A DNA stretch of 64,000 nucleotides from contig OY757010.1 of NCBI GenBank assembly GCA_963580285.1, forward strand, positions 218,693,234-218,757,233, written 5' to 3'. Both the position numbers and the translations under genes were made by a program. The DNA is from Lucinisca nassula (lineage: Eukaryota; Mollusca; Bivalvia; Lucinida; Lucinidae). Below the pieces are notes generated by a model that did no database searches, was not told where the DNA came from, and was given only the letters and a program-made list of their open reading frames with translations. Position 1 is the stretch's first letter. Every line of letters begins with the position of its first letter. This document shows, piece by piece, positions 52,957 to 63,700 of this stretch.

Positions 52957-53220
52957 CACGTGAACAAGTCCGTGAAATGAACACCCCCTAAACCCAACTT
53001 TTTATAGAGAAAACTGGGGTTTACGGGGTATACATTATTTTTCCTTATTTCTGCTACAATACGTAGGTTGTGGGTATTCGTTAGGACCGCCTCATTGAGG
53101 CGGTTCTAACGAGTACCCAAAACCTGTTTTGGAGTATAAATAAGAACAAAATATCACAAATTTTATCATAAAATTACCCTTTTTCAGGTATGAAAAAATG
53201 CACTATATCACACGGATCTG
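52957..53220. mobile_element. MITE D variant, well preserved
   Basis: CACGTGAACAAGTCCGTGAA start, perfect hairpin 'ggaccgcctcattgaggcgg' at 53086-53106 and end 'gcactatatcacacggatc'. Same termini as 10961 and 30395. Confidence 0.75.
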
Positions 53221-53384
53221 TTTTTATGCATTGGAATCCGGAATATTTCGTCCGTCCGAAATAAACTTTCCCGCCGACTTCCTGTACTGAGATTTCAAAT
53301 AGCTCGGATTTCTGTCAACTTATGAAGCTGTGCATTGCATTAAGATGTGATTGTAAGTTAAAAAAAAAATGCAAGCTGAAGCGT

Positions 53385-53550
53385 ATGTGGTAAAATTGCG
53401 GTTTACCGGGATAAACATTATTTTTCTTATTTCTGCTTAATACCATAGACTGTGGGTTACTCGTTAGAACCGCCTCACCGAGAAAGAAATATTAAAAAAA
53501 TATCGGATTTTTTTATCTGAAAAATTGCGTTTTTTTGGCGTGTTTTCATC
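53385..53550. repeat. MITE D fragment
   Basis: Half hairpin 'gttagaaccgcctcaccgag' and right end 'ttggcgtgttttcatcc'. Confidence 0.6.
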
Positions 53551-53736
53551 CTAACTAAGGTGATGCTTAACATTTTGTTTTTGTGTCCAAGTGTATAGTT
53601 TAGAGTTTTCGTGCCATGAAAGAACACATCATCTCACATGGGCGTGTCCGGAACAGGAATATCAGATCCACGTACCTCAGATACACGTACTGTGATCAGA
53701 CGGAGACGAAGGCTGACCAAACCATTTGCTGGCACA

Positions 53737-53920
53737 ACACGCCTTTATAATTCTGGTCCCCTTGAACTCCACTTTTATATAGAAAAACTGGTGTTTACAG
53801 GGGTATAGATTGTGGGTACATATTTGAGCAGAAAAGAAAAATATCACAATTATTAATATACAAAGTTTCGATTTTCAGCGTTAAAACTTACAAAGTATTT
53901 GTATAGGCGTGTTTTCAAAA
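53737..53920. mobile_element. MITE D copy without hairpin
   Basis: 'caacacgcctttataattct' on the left and 'tttgtataggcgtgttttca' on the right. The core is deleted. Confidence 0.7.
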
Positions 53921-53984
53921 TGGATTCAGCCATGACTAACCAAAATTTCTTTGGACTCAAATCATTGACAGTCAAGTGTTGATA

Positions 53985-54110
53985 ACCAAAGAATTACGTT
54001 AAAATGGCTATTTCCAGTCGACCGGCAATAGCCAAAGCACGTTGAAATGGCTGGTAATAGCCAATATAACGTAATTTGGCTATTGCCAGTCGACTGCCAC
54101 TATATAAGGA
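53985..54110. repeat. Interleaved inverted repeats
   Basis: 'aatggctatttccagtcgac' recurs inverted and direct ('gcaatagccaaagcacgtt', 'ggctattgccagtcgactg') within 125 bp. Confidence 0.6.
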
Positions 54111-54189
54111 TTTATAAAGTTTTGTCTATTACCAGTCAATATTTAATTTAGTTTGTATCACGTTATACTCTTGGAACAAAAATCGTTTT

Positions 54190-54370
54190 TTTTAATGAAA
54201 ATGCATGGTATTGTCTTATTTATACTCAAAACATAGCGTGTAGTTGCTCGTTAGAACCGCCTCAACGAGGCGGCTAAAACGAGTACCTAAAACATTTTTC
54301 TTGAAGCAGAAATATGCAAAATAATGTATACCTCTGTTACCGCCAAATTTCTCTGTATCGGGAGCGTTCG
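54190..54370. repeat. MITE D copy, decayed
   Basis: Hairpin 'gaaccgcctcaacgaggcgg' and 'ttgaagcagaaata'. Ends unclear. Confidence 0.6.
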
Positions 54371-54419
54371 TTTCCTGATCCCTCAGACTGCGACTCAAAC
54401 ACAACTGTATAGAGTAAAA

Positions 54420-54600
54420 TTCCTGTATTAAGATCACCTTTGGGATTCTTCAAAAGTGGTCTTTAAGGCCACTTTTGAACAGTCCCAAAGGTAGTTCCTG
54501 ACAAGAGGGCATTGTGTGCAGAAAACACAAAGAAAGAATAACTGCAATCTACTAACTAAGCTTTTTAAAGCAGAATTAGTCTTTTATTGTAGTTTAATAG
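54420..54600. mobile_element. Tc1/mariner-type MITE, right end lost
   Basis: 'gtaaaattcctgtattaaga' and inner palindrome 'aaaagtggtctttaaggcca', as at 36579. Confidence 0.7.
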
Positions 54601-54684
54601 ACAAGAACTGAAACATAAAAAGTGTGTTTTACCCCTATTTTAATACAAATTAAACAAATAAATAAATAAATAAATAAAAATAGA

Positions 54685-54910
54685 CGGCCCCGCCCATCGG
54701 GGCTTGAAGAAATAGATGGACTGCATGACGCTTCCACGCAGAGCAGAAACAGATCCGCACACGACTACTAGTAAACCGCTTAGAGGATCTAAGCTTGCCC
54801 AGGCAAAGCGGTGCGAGTTGGCCCGTCCATGCTTATAAACTCATTTAGTTCATTGGGCGGCGGATGTCATTTCATCTCAATGTCGGGTAAAAGACCAAAC
54901 AAACAAATAA
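54685..54910 (+). mobile_element. SINE A copy 9, 3' part deleted
   Basis: Head complete ('cggccccgcccatcggggct'); jumps from 'aatgtcgggtaaaag' to the CAAA tail. Confidence 0.8.
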
Positions 54911-54974
54911 AAATAAAATACTTCTTCTGGTATCTATTCGCCTCCATACAAGTTTTTATTTTATCTATATAGGG

Positions 54975-55130
54975 TATGTTACAACGCATAATGTAATATT
55001 GTAATAATTACTACATTTTGATTTTTTTTACTACATTATGCGTTGGCATAGTCGACGCGAAATGTAGTAAAAAAATTATTTCATTTCGCATTGATATGCA
55101 CCATATCGACGCATAATGAAGTAATGATGG
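54975..55130. repeat. Direct and inverted copies of ACGCATAATGTAGTA
   Basis: Five variants of the 15-mer in both orientations within 155 bp. Confidence 0.55.
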
Positions 55131-55169
55131 TAGAACATAGCTGTCTTCGAAAAGACTTAGGAAGCAATA

Positions 55170-55380
55170 CAGTTAAATTCCTACAATTTAGACCACATTT
55201 GAGACGGTTCAAAAGTGGTCTTTAAGACCACAGTTGAACAGTCCAAAAGACGGTCTTCCACAAAAGCACACTGAAGGTCAAAATCACAAAGAAAATGTAG
55301 CTTTAACCTTCCAAATATGCTTTAAAAACAAAATTTGTATTAATTTTAGGTGGTCTTAATAGTGGAATTTCATTGTATTT
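55170..55380. mobile_element. Tc1/mariner-type MITE
   Basis: 'acagttaaattcctacaatt' to 'agtggaatttcattgta', diverged from 36579 but complete. Confidence 0.7.
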
Positions 55381-55409
55381 GATTAAGCCAGTAGAATTAA
55401 AATCGTACG

Positions 55410-55473
55410 CCTTGCGCTATTGACGGGGACGTTAAACCTCAAATCAAACAAATCAAACAAAAGACAGACAGGC

Positions 55474-55504
<31 letters not shown>

Positions 55505-55645
55505 ATGGACAAAAACTATATACCCCCTTGCATACTTCGTATGCCGGGGGTATAAATAGATGGGCTGCACGATGCTTCCACGCAGAGCTGATACCGCCCG
55601 TACATGAGTCCTCGTAATCTGCTTAGAAGGTCCATAGGGGCTTGA
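55410..55645 (+). repeat. Rearranged SINE A pieces around a (CAGA)n tract
   Basis: SINE tail 'gacggggacgttaaacctca' comes first (55420-55460), then (CAGA)n 55463-55504, then a SINE head piece (55556-55640): order reversed relative to an intact copy. Confidence 0.6.
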
Positions 55646-55649
55646 ATCA

Positions 55650-55683
55650 TGAAAAAAAAAATGAAAAAAAAAAAAAAAAAAAA

Positions 55684-55716
<33 letters not shown>
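55650..55716. repeat. Poly-A/poly-T palindrome
   Basis: About 37 A-rich bases followed by about 30 T. A perfect homopolymer hairpin, possibly affected by assembly. Confidence 0.9.
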
Positions 55717-55719
55717 GGT

Positions 55720-56265
55720 ACTATATAAGAGACAAGGGGGGAAACTTCGGCACCGTTTTTGGGGGGGTTACCTCATTTTACCCAGTGTATCTTTTTCGCA
55801 AATGAAGTTTTTCACCTGCTTATTACGAATTATACAAGTTAAATATGTCCACTTTGCAACAATAATCCGCCTCTGTCTGTCACTTGCAGGAAACATGTTT
55901 TTCTCGCATGGATTAACTCAGCAAAGCAAAATTCGGCATAAACGTGTGACAAAAATTTTCAGGTTTTCATCAATCACAAGCGAACTAGTGTTACGGAGGA
56001 AACTTTTTTCGCTTTCAACTGATGTCTTTCATTCAAAAGAACCTCTCTTGACCAATTTGAATCCAAAATGATGTATTTGCAGCTCTAAATTTAGATTTTA
56101 TTACTTTTACATCACTTTATGTAAAAGATCAAGAAAACAGTCGTCGCGAAGCTTGGTTTTTCTGCTGATTCCGGGCTGCTCTATCGATGAACTAACGACC
56201 GGTACGACCGGTGCTGTTTAATTTTTATACCGTTCGCAGTAGTGACAAATGAGCATTATCGCTAT
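55720..56265. other. Non-coding sequence
   Basis: The 140-codon frame at 55649-56071 starts in the homopolymer and has no domain. No gene is called. Confidence 0.4.
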
Positions 56266-56269
56266 TTTT

Positions 56270-56610
56270 CTTCCATTTTCAACTAAACCCCAAGAGGGGA
56301 CACAGACGTTGTATACTGCATATACTCCAGTTTTGAGAGCTGAAAGAGTACACAGTCACCATGTAATTACGGTAGGGTTCTTTAACCTGCACAGGGGATG
56401 GTTCTCCCTGCACAGAGGTCTCCAGTTAACGTTCAGATTCGAAGGACGATGCACCGTTATGATATTCATACCTGCAAAATTTATTATACAAATGGAACGT
56501 GTTCTGACGCCGAAATTTTGGCACCGCTGCTGGGGATCAAACCTGGGACCTTTAGCATCTGAGGCACTCAGCTAAATTTAGGTGGCTAAATTTAGGAAGG
56601 CAGGGATTAG
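56270..56610 (-). mobile_element. Possible tRNA-headed SINE, separate family
   Basis: On the minus strand, TTAGCTGAGTGCCTCAGATG and GGTTTGATCCCCAGC resemble tRNA A and B boxes at about 56580-56525. A 250-bp non-coding body follows. No second copy in the window. Confidence 0.45.
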
Positions 56611-56651
56611 CCGCAGTTATCTCCTTACCGGACTCAGAAAATGTGAAATGT

Positions 56652-58410
56652 GGTCGGGTATAAAAGCCAAGGCCGCGCCGGGCCGGGCCGAGCCGCCGAG
56701 CCTACCGAAAATTTTATTTTTAGTATCTAGTTACAGGTTAGATATATATTTGGGTGAATAAGGGATTGACTTATTATGTATTAGATATGTTATAACTAGA
56801 AGTAGTTTTACGTATCTACATGGCTTATTTATCTTGTAATAGCTGTTTTCCGAAATCCAGGGGTATAAAAGCCAAGGCGGCGAAAAAGTATTGACAATTC
56901 CGAATTTCTTGCAAATTCATCGGTTAAATTACTTCTTTTTGGCCTTATGATATTTGAATTTGATTATACTTTTTATGTGTTCGTGATAAAATTATATATA
57001 CTCACCAGAATCACCTTAATTGATCGAATTTCTTGTTTTATTGTTGTTTCTATTTTTAGAATTACCTTATTACAGGAAACGACCGAAAAGGACCGAAAGG
57101 GATGGCACACAACGACCGAAATGATCCGAATCGAATGACGACCCATGTCAGACTGTTATCCCAGTGGAAAAAGTTTGTTTTAATGATTGGCCAAGGACTT
57201 CAGGGTTTTACGACGTTGATTCGACGTCGTTAAAACGGCACTGGGATACTTTTTAGGGGAAATAAACAATCTTGTCCACCAAACTTTTTTCAGAAAAAAG
57301 TAAAAAAAAAATGTTCCAAGCAGGCACTCCACGTTGAATCAACGTTGAAACAAAGTTGATTCAACGTTTTGTGCCTGCAGGGTTCTGTTTTCTGTTTACT
57401 GCCAATAGGAGCTGTTTACTGACTGATGATCAGGAGGATGCGGGTTCGATACCTGCTGAGGTCGACAGCATTCTTTCGTGGAGATTGAACATGGAATATT
57501 CTCTTCAGTCATTCTCTCCCTTCCACTGATTCAAGAAGGGCAGTTGGCTGTTTTTCGCGAAAGAATGTGCACTATACTTGTTAACCGCTTACGTATAAGC
57601 CTGCTTTTGGAAAGTGTGGATAGGTAAAATTTATTATTCGGCAATACACGCCAAATGCGTTTAGTCTTCGCCGAGGCGTTATCTTTGTCTTTTGGCGAGT
57701 TATCTGCAGGTATGCAAATTGCATCGTTTTTGTTGAAACCTTTCTTTTTAAAGTGACAGGCTGGGACCTAAAACAATTAGATGAGTCAATTAATGTACTA
57801 ATCACTTACTGACTGAACCATATGAATAAGCAATAATAATACAATAGGTAAGTATCAAAACATAATTAATTTGTCTAAAACATGATTAAGAAATATGATG
57901 AGTTTCATAAAGCTCTATCTTTAGTTCCTACCATTCAGATAGTATATTTAAATGCCCTTATCATTTATCTGGCATTGCCGTCCGTTGCGGTTCATTACGA
58001 TGTGGCCTACATAAAACCTCCAAAAATACGGTTGTTACAGATACTAAAAGGAACTGACTTGAATTATTGCAATAAAAGCTTTAGAAAATACTTATTTAGT
58101 GTCGTCATGTACATTTTATCACACATTCATGTCTATTTCATTCAAATTCGATCAAAATGACGATAAAAACCGCCTTGGCTTTTATACCCCTAAAAATTTG
58201 CAAATTTGCAATAAAACAAAAATAAGCGCACCAAAAAGAACAAAAATTATGCTGAGTATCACATATGATACAATAAACATTATCATATTAAACATTACCA
58301 CTTACATTTCTTCTTCGGTTAGAATTCCGAAAAATAAAATCTTCGGATCGGCAATTTTTGGCTCGGCGGCTCGGCCCGGCCCGGCGCGGCCTTGGCTTTT
58401 ATACCCGACC
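56652..58410. mobile_element. 1.76-kb element with GC-rich TIRs and 9-bp target duplication
   Basis: Terminal inverted repeats of about 50 bp: GGTCGGGTATAAAAGCCAAG then a GC-rich stretch of GGGCC/GAGCC, mirrored at 58360-58410. Perfect GTGAAATGT at 56643-56651 and 58411-58419. A second inverted pair (GGGTATAAAAGCCAAGGC, at about 56863 and 58168) lies inside. The interior is AT-rich; the 92-codon frame at 57882-58160 has no domain. A 9-bp duplication and long TIRs suggest a Mutator-like superfamily; this is inference. Confidence 0.85.
57419..57626 (+). mobile_element. SINE C fragment inside the 1.76-kb element
   Basis: Begins after the A box ('actgatgatcaggaggatg'), with B box GGTTCGATACC and body to 'agtgtggataggtaaa'. 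The tail is missing. Confidence 0.8.
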
Positions 58411-58419
58411 GTGAAATGT

Positions 58420-58510
58420 ATTTTTTGTTGAAATCGTGGACGTTTTGTGTTATTTTCAAAACAGTTTCACTCATGCTTGTGTAGACAGAAATAAAACAAA
58501 TGGACCCTGT
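58420..58510. other. Short non-coding spacer
   Basis: Nothing recognised. Confidence 0.35.
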
Positions 58511-59935
58511 ATCGCTCACCTGAGCTAACAGATTCAAAGTTTCAGGAAGTGCCAGCCTTTACTGAAGGATTAATGGAAGGACATGGTGATGACAGGGTAA
58601 GCATTTTCTGCAAATCAAGTAGAATGTAACACTATGATAAATAGGCTGACCTCACCAGTTTTCAAACGCATCCCAGCTTTTATTCCTGACTTGCTAAGAA
58701 GATCCGATATAAACTGATGGGGCTATGGTGATGACAAGTTCAAAAATAAGCAATTAACTGCTGCAATCAAGGGGATGTTACTCTGTGACAAATAGGCAAA
58801 CCTCACGAGTTTTCAAAATCCTCCGAGCTTTTCTGCCTGACTTATTTGTTTGTAAGTTTCATAAAGATCCGATCAAAACTGAAGGGGCAGCAGTGCTAAC
58901 AAGGTCGAAAATAGGCATTTTTAAGCAATCAAAGGCAGGTAACTCTATGATAAATGTGCCGACTTGGCCAGTATTCAAACTCATCCAAGGTTGTATTCCC
59001 AGCCACCTTACATGTAAGTTTCAGAAAGATCCGATCAAAACTGAAGGGGCTACGGTGATGACAAAGGTCAAAAATCAACATTTTCAGCCACCAAAGGGAT
59101 ATAACTACTATAAATAGGCTGACTTGGCCTGTTTTCGAACTCATCCAAGATTTTATCCCCAGCCACCTTACATATAAGTTTCAGAAAAATCCGACCAAAA
59201 CTGAAGGGGTATGGTGATAACAAGGACGTAAATCTATGATAAATGGGCCAACTTGGCCGGTATTCGAACTCATCCTAGGTTTTATCCCCAGTCACCTTAC
59301 ATATAAGTTTCAGAAAGATCTTATCAAAATTGAAGGGGCTACGGTGATGACAAGGTCGAAAATCGACATTTTCAGCCATCAAAGGGACATAACTATATAG
59401 TAAATAGGCTACCTTGGCCAGTATTCGAACTCATCCGAGATTTGATCCACAGCCACATTACATAAAAGTTTCAGAAAGATCCGATCAAAACTGAAGGGGC
59501 TACGGTGATGACACGGTCAAAAATCGGCATTTTCAGCGATCAAAGGGATGTAACTCTATGATAAATGGGCCGACTTGGCCGGTTTTCGAACTTATCCGAG
59601 GTTTAATCCCAAGCCACCTTATATGTGTGTTTCAGAAACATCCGATCAAAACTGGAGGGGCTACGGTGATGACAAACATTTTCCCATTGTAAGTCTATGG
59701 GACCTTGTGATTGCCATAGCAACCAAAGTTTTCATGCGATTTCAAAAAAAAAAAAAAAAAAAAAAAGAAAAAAAAAACCGCTAATGTCATCAATGCCCCA
59801 CCAGAGGCATGCTACAGATGAGAAATGATTGAGATCAGCCTGCAGGCTGCAGAGATATAGCTGCTCAAAAGTGTGGACGGACGACGGACGACCCACTATA
59901 CTATAAGCTCCCCTGGAGCCTTCGGTCCAGGTGAG
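58511..59935. mobile_element. Element with GCTCACCTG ends and about 162-bp internal tandem repeats
   Basis: Seven units with 'agtttcagaaagatccgatc' near 58701, 58866, 59028, 59188, 59317, 59478 and 59640, usually 160-165 bp apart (one short unit of 129). Outer GCTCACCTG (58511) and CAGGTGAGC (about 59927) are inverted ends. Short frames across it are artefacts of the repeat period (162 is divisible by 3). Confidence 0.75.
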
Positions 59936-60016
59936 CTAAAAAACAGCCAGCTTGTTAAAATGCCATCAATACGTAAATGTTCAAAATGATGCAGCATGGA
60001 AACAAGTTGTTCCCTA

Positions 60017-60090
60017 ATAATGATAATAATAATAATAATAATAATAATAATATAAATAATAATGATAATAATAATAAAATAATAATTGCA
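60017..60090. repeat. (AAT)n microsatellite
   Basis: Imperfect AAT/GAT run. Confidence 0.9.
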
Positions 60091-60877
60091 ACATATTCCT
60101 TTTTATGTTTTGAAATTTTGATCGTGGGTCGCGCTAATGGCCAGTAAATGACAATAAGCACTATTAAGGTTGGGCCCATTGGGTGATTTAAGGGGACAGA
60201 ACCCCTACAGTGCAGCACACACATGTTCTCTCATCCGCGAGTTTCTGAAGTGGACGCTTCTATTAATGAATTCGGCCAAATCCATTAATGTAGGGACTTG
60301 GGTAAGAAAAATCACTGCTCAATTCTTCTGCTCAGCAAGTTTGTATTAATCTGAATAGGCACCACAACTCACCACAACACGGCAAACAAAGAAGGTCAGA
60401 ATAAGCTAGAGCATATCAACCTGATTTCTTGAGGGGGGGGGGGGGGTGTAGCGGGGATCATTTTACGGTCCTTTCGAGTTTATTTCACTCATATCGAGCC
60501 GATTGTTAATCACATGTGGTCGAAGACCGTAGTATCCGGTAAAAAAAAAAAAAAAAAAAAAAACATCAGGCCTTCCGTTGCAGAACTCTTGAATGCCTTA
60601 AAATAGATGCCTTTTATGAAAGGTTTGATTGTGAAGTGCTTAGATCTGTTGAAAAAGTACTTGTATTAGCCTAGAGTGTATTGGAAAGTAAGTGAGAAAT
60701 GGGGCCTTTTTCAATATATAGGACATTTAATTTTGGTGCTTTTGAGTAAAGCGGCATTCCAATCTTAGTGTTTCTCGACCAGGCTATTAAAAGGTTATAA
60801 ATCGTTATTCATGCTCAATTCAGTCGAGCGTTAAATTTGTAATGCTCGCTTATTTTAAATACTAAAAGTTCATCAAT
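60091..60877. other. Non-coding, with G13 and A23 tracts
   Basis: G run at 60433-60446 and A run at 60541-60563. No gene recognised. Confidence 0.4.
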
Positions 60878-60891
60878 TTTCCTGCTTAGAT

Positions 60892-61176
60892 TTGTTTGTT
60901 TGATTTGAGGTTTAACGTCCCCGTCAACACTGCAAAGGTCATTTTAGAGACGTTGCTTCCAATTTTGTGGGACTTTTACCAGACCTTAAGATGAAATGAC
61001 TTCTCAAGCCCTGCCGCCCAATGAACAAATAGGTTTAATTAACATGGATGGGCCGACTCGCACCGCTTTGCGTGGGCAGGCTTAGATGCTCTAAGTGGAT
61101 TACCAGTACTCGTGTGCGGGTCGGTTTCAGCTCTTCGTGGAAGCATCATTTCTTCATGCCCCGATGGGCGGGGCCG
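60892..61176 (-). mobile_element. SINE A copy 11 with 14-bp duplication
   Basis: Perfect TTTCCTGCTTAGAT at 60878-60891 and 61177-61190. Nearly full length. Confidence 0.93.
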
Positions 61177-61374
61177 TTTCCTGCTTAGATAAGAACTGAA
61201 TAATAGAATGTATGATGGGATTGAGGCCGAAACAAGGAATTTTCGAGCAAGTTTTCAGTTTAGTAAAGTATCATGTAGGATTTTGTCGAGCACGAGACTT
61301 TAATTCACTGAAAACGAGCCCGAAGCCACGACCGCAATATTAATTATTTTTCTCACCCAAACACTTTAAGGAAT

Positions 61375-61666
61375 TTATTTGTTTGATTAGATGTTAAAAG
61401 TGCCCATCAACAGGTCATTTTGAGACGTTGAATCCATTTTGTGGGACTTTTACTCGACATTGAGATGAATTGACATCTCAGGCCCTGTCGCCCTATGAAA
61501 CCAATAGTGTTTATAAGCATGAACGGTCTGACTCGCACCGCTTTGCCCGGGCAGGCATAGATTCTTTGAGCGGTTTAGCAGTACTCGCGTGCGGTCGGTT
61601 TCAGCTCTGCTTGGAAGCGTCACACAGCCCACCTATTTCTTTAAGCCCCGATGGGCAGGTCCGAAA
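61375..61666 (-). mobile_element. SINE A copy 12
   Basis: ACTTTAAGGAAT/ACTTTAAAGAAT flanks (one mismatch) at 61363-61374 and 61667-61678. Confidence 0.9.
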
Positions 61667-61679
61667 ACTTTAAAGAATG

Positions 61680-62728
61680 CGTTGTGAACTGCACAAATAT
61701 ACAGAAATTAATAAGCGATAAAGCACATTCACACCAATGTAACACAACAAAATGTCAGTATTTTAATATTCATACCTCCTAGAGAATATCGTCATAATTT
61801 TTCCAGTGAGCCGCTAAAGTTTGTGTCTAAAGCATCCGTTTACATGTAAAGTGCTACGCATGAAATAAAAACCAGTGCATGTACATTTCATGACCTGCTT
61901 TCTTTGACACTTGACAGCAGTTTGATGACAAATTGAATGTCCATTTCATTAAAAGTTGATAAGGACATGTCATTCTGAGAAGCTGCTCCCCTAATTGCAT
62001 GGATAACAAAACATGCTACAGAAGACGGTTTTGAAAACAAAATTACCTCGGGCTCAATATGGGTGTTTTGCAATGACTGACATAATGGGATAGCTAATAA
62101 ACCCTAGAGTGAGCAGCGATATGAGGCAAAGAAACAAACACTTAAGAAATGAAAATTATTTTTCTGCTGTTCATGATAGTACGGACGCAGTGGGTTGTAT
62201 GCAAAGTAAGTGAACCCCTTCGGGGTTCACGGGGTTCATGTAAACTTTGTTAGCGACTCGCTGTCGTTCATATTTTCATGAAAAGCAGAAAAAATAAGTT
62301 TATTGTTTTATAATAACATTCTATGCCCCTCATCACTGGGCGAAAAATAATGCTTATAGGGCAAACTTTTTAAACTGAAAAAACATTTACACCCATTTTA
62401 CTACATAGAGAGGAACAGCGTTGACCTCACCAACGCCCGTAGAGAACCATGGTTTAGAATGATGTCACTGAAAATCATGTGACTCGATGCGTTTACGGAA
62501 GTATGAACCATACTGTTTTCTATGTGTTTACATTATATTTTTTTATTTATGAGCCGGATAAATTCCATACCCTATCAGTTGAGCATTAAAAAAGTTTTAT
62601 AATCCTTGGGCTGCAGGTTGGTGCAGTTTATGTCTGTACACCGTTCTTTCTACCTCTGGAATGAACGGTACACAATATTTCCATACCCCTCTAATTAATC
62701 TTAAGACTTCCACAAATTTAATCCAAAT
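61680..62728. other. Non-coding sequence
   Basis: A short inverted pair 'gtgaacccctt' / 'cggggttcac' at 62210-62230. No gene recognised. Confidence 0.4.
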
Positions 62729-62730
62729 AT

Positions 62731-62806
<76 letters not shown>
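62731..62806. repeat. (GA)n microsatellite
   Basis: About 38 GA repeats. The Arg/Glu and Ser/Leu frames across it are artefacts. Confidence 0.97.
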
Positions 62807-62808
<2 letters not shown>

Positions 62809-62809
62809 A

Positions 62810-63155
62810 GCTAACATTAGACAAAATACATGTTGAAACGCGTTTTCCTTGGTTTCCACTTATCACAAAGAAAAAAAAAAGAACGAAAATTCCTACAGGC
62901 CTATTGGCACCAAAACAGCCTTTGTTATTTAGGTAATAATATTAGAACACACGCTTAAATTCGTCAGTCTTTCCGACCACTATGAATTCAAATTTGTAAA
63001 ACAATTTCAAGTTATTTCTAGCCGTATCTCTTTTAACTAAAATTCTGAACCGTTTGGCTTAACACTGCTGCATTTTTATTTATTTTTTTGCTTAGCTAAC
63101 CGTCGCCGTGTACCGGGAACGAGCGTTTAAACATAAGGTGACGATGTCGTGTACA
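62810..63155. other. Non-coding sequence
   Basis: Nothing recognised. Confidence 0.35.
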
Positions 63156-63158
63156 TAG

Positions 63159-63455
63159 CGGCCCCGCCCAAAGGGGCTTGAAGAAGTATATGGGCTGCAT
63201 GATGCTTCAACCGCAGAGCTGAATCTGGTCCCCCACTAGTACTGGTAAACCGCTTAGAGGATCTAAGCCTGTCCAAGAACCGCAGTGCGAGGCGGACCGT
63301 CCATGCTAATAAACCCTATTGGTTTCATTGGGCGACAGGGCTTGAGATGTCATGTCATCTCAATGTCGGGTAAAAATTGGAAGCAACGTCTCCAAAATGA
63401 CCTTTACAGTGTTGACGGGGACGTTAAGCCTCAAATCAAACAAACAAACAAACGT
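63159..63455 (+). mobile_element. SINE A copy 13
   Basis: Head 'cggccccgcccaaaggggct' to the (CAAA)n tail. Flanks GTCGTGTACATA/GTCATGTACACA (two mismatches). Confidence 0.88.
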
Positions 63456-63477
63456 CATGTACACATGTTCTTTAGCA

Positions 63478-63700
63478 CTCTGCCAAAAACACATAGATTT
63501 TATACGATAGCCGTTGTGCAAGAAACTGACAAACATTTCCCCTTCAATACGGAGCTCTCTAGCAATCTCCTCGATAACGTGGGTTGTGCCCGTCCCAGCC
63601 TGGACATAAACAAGGCAGTTGGGCCTTGTTTTTTTTAATCAGATCAAAGGCCGTCTTCTGCTTTTTAGTAAACATTTTATTTCCTTTTCTGCGCATGTGT
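63478..63700 (-). pseudogene. Possible DNA helicase fragment (degenerate P-loop)
   Basis: Minus strand: KMFTKKQKTAFDLIKKNKAQ (about 63680-63620), a 1-nt frameshift, then VQAGTGTTHVIEEIARELR (about 63600-63540). Taken together this resembles the Q-motif and Walker A (GxGKT) region of PIF1/RecD-type helicases, with the key Lys changed to Thr. Such domains occur in host helicases and in Helitron transposons. The fragment is short and could be coincidence. Confidence 0.35.

Noticed and set aside
55649..56071. 140-codon frame beginning with poly-Lys and poly-Phe
   Set aside because: It starts in a poly-A/poly-T tract and has no domain downstream.
57882..58160. 92-codon hydrophobic frame inside the 1.76-kb TIR element as a transposase
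   Set aside because: No DDE or zinc motif, and AT-rich hydrophobic translation; far too short for a transposase.
58785..59117. 110-codon frame in the 58.5-59.9 kb element
   Set aside because: The internal repeat period is a multiple of three, which keeps frames open; no protein motif, and other units have stops.
62661..62936. Arg/Glu-repeat protein (and Ser/Leu on the other strand)
   Set aside because: Direct translation of a (GA)n microsatellite.
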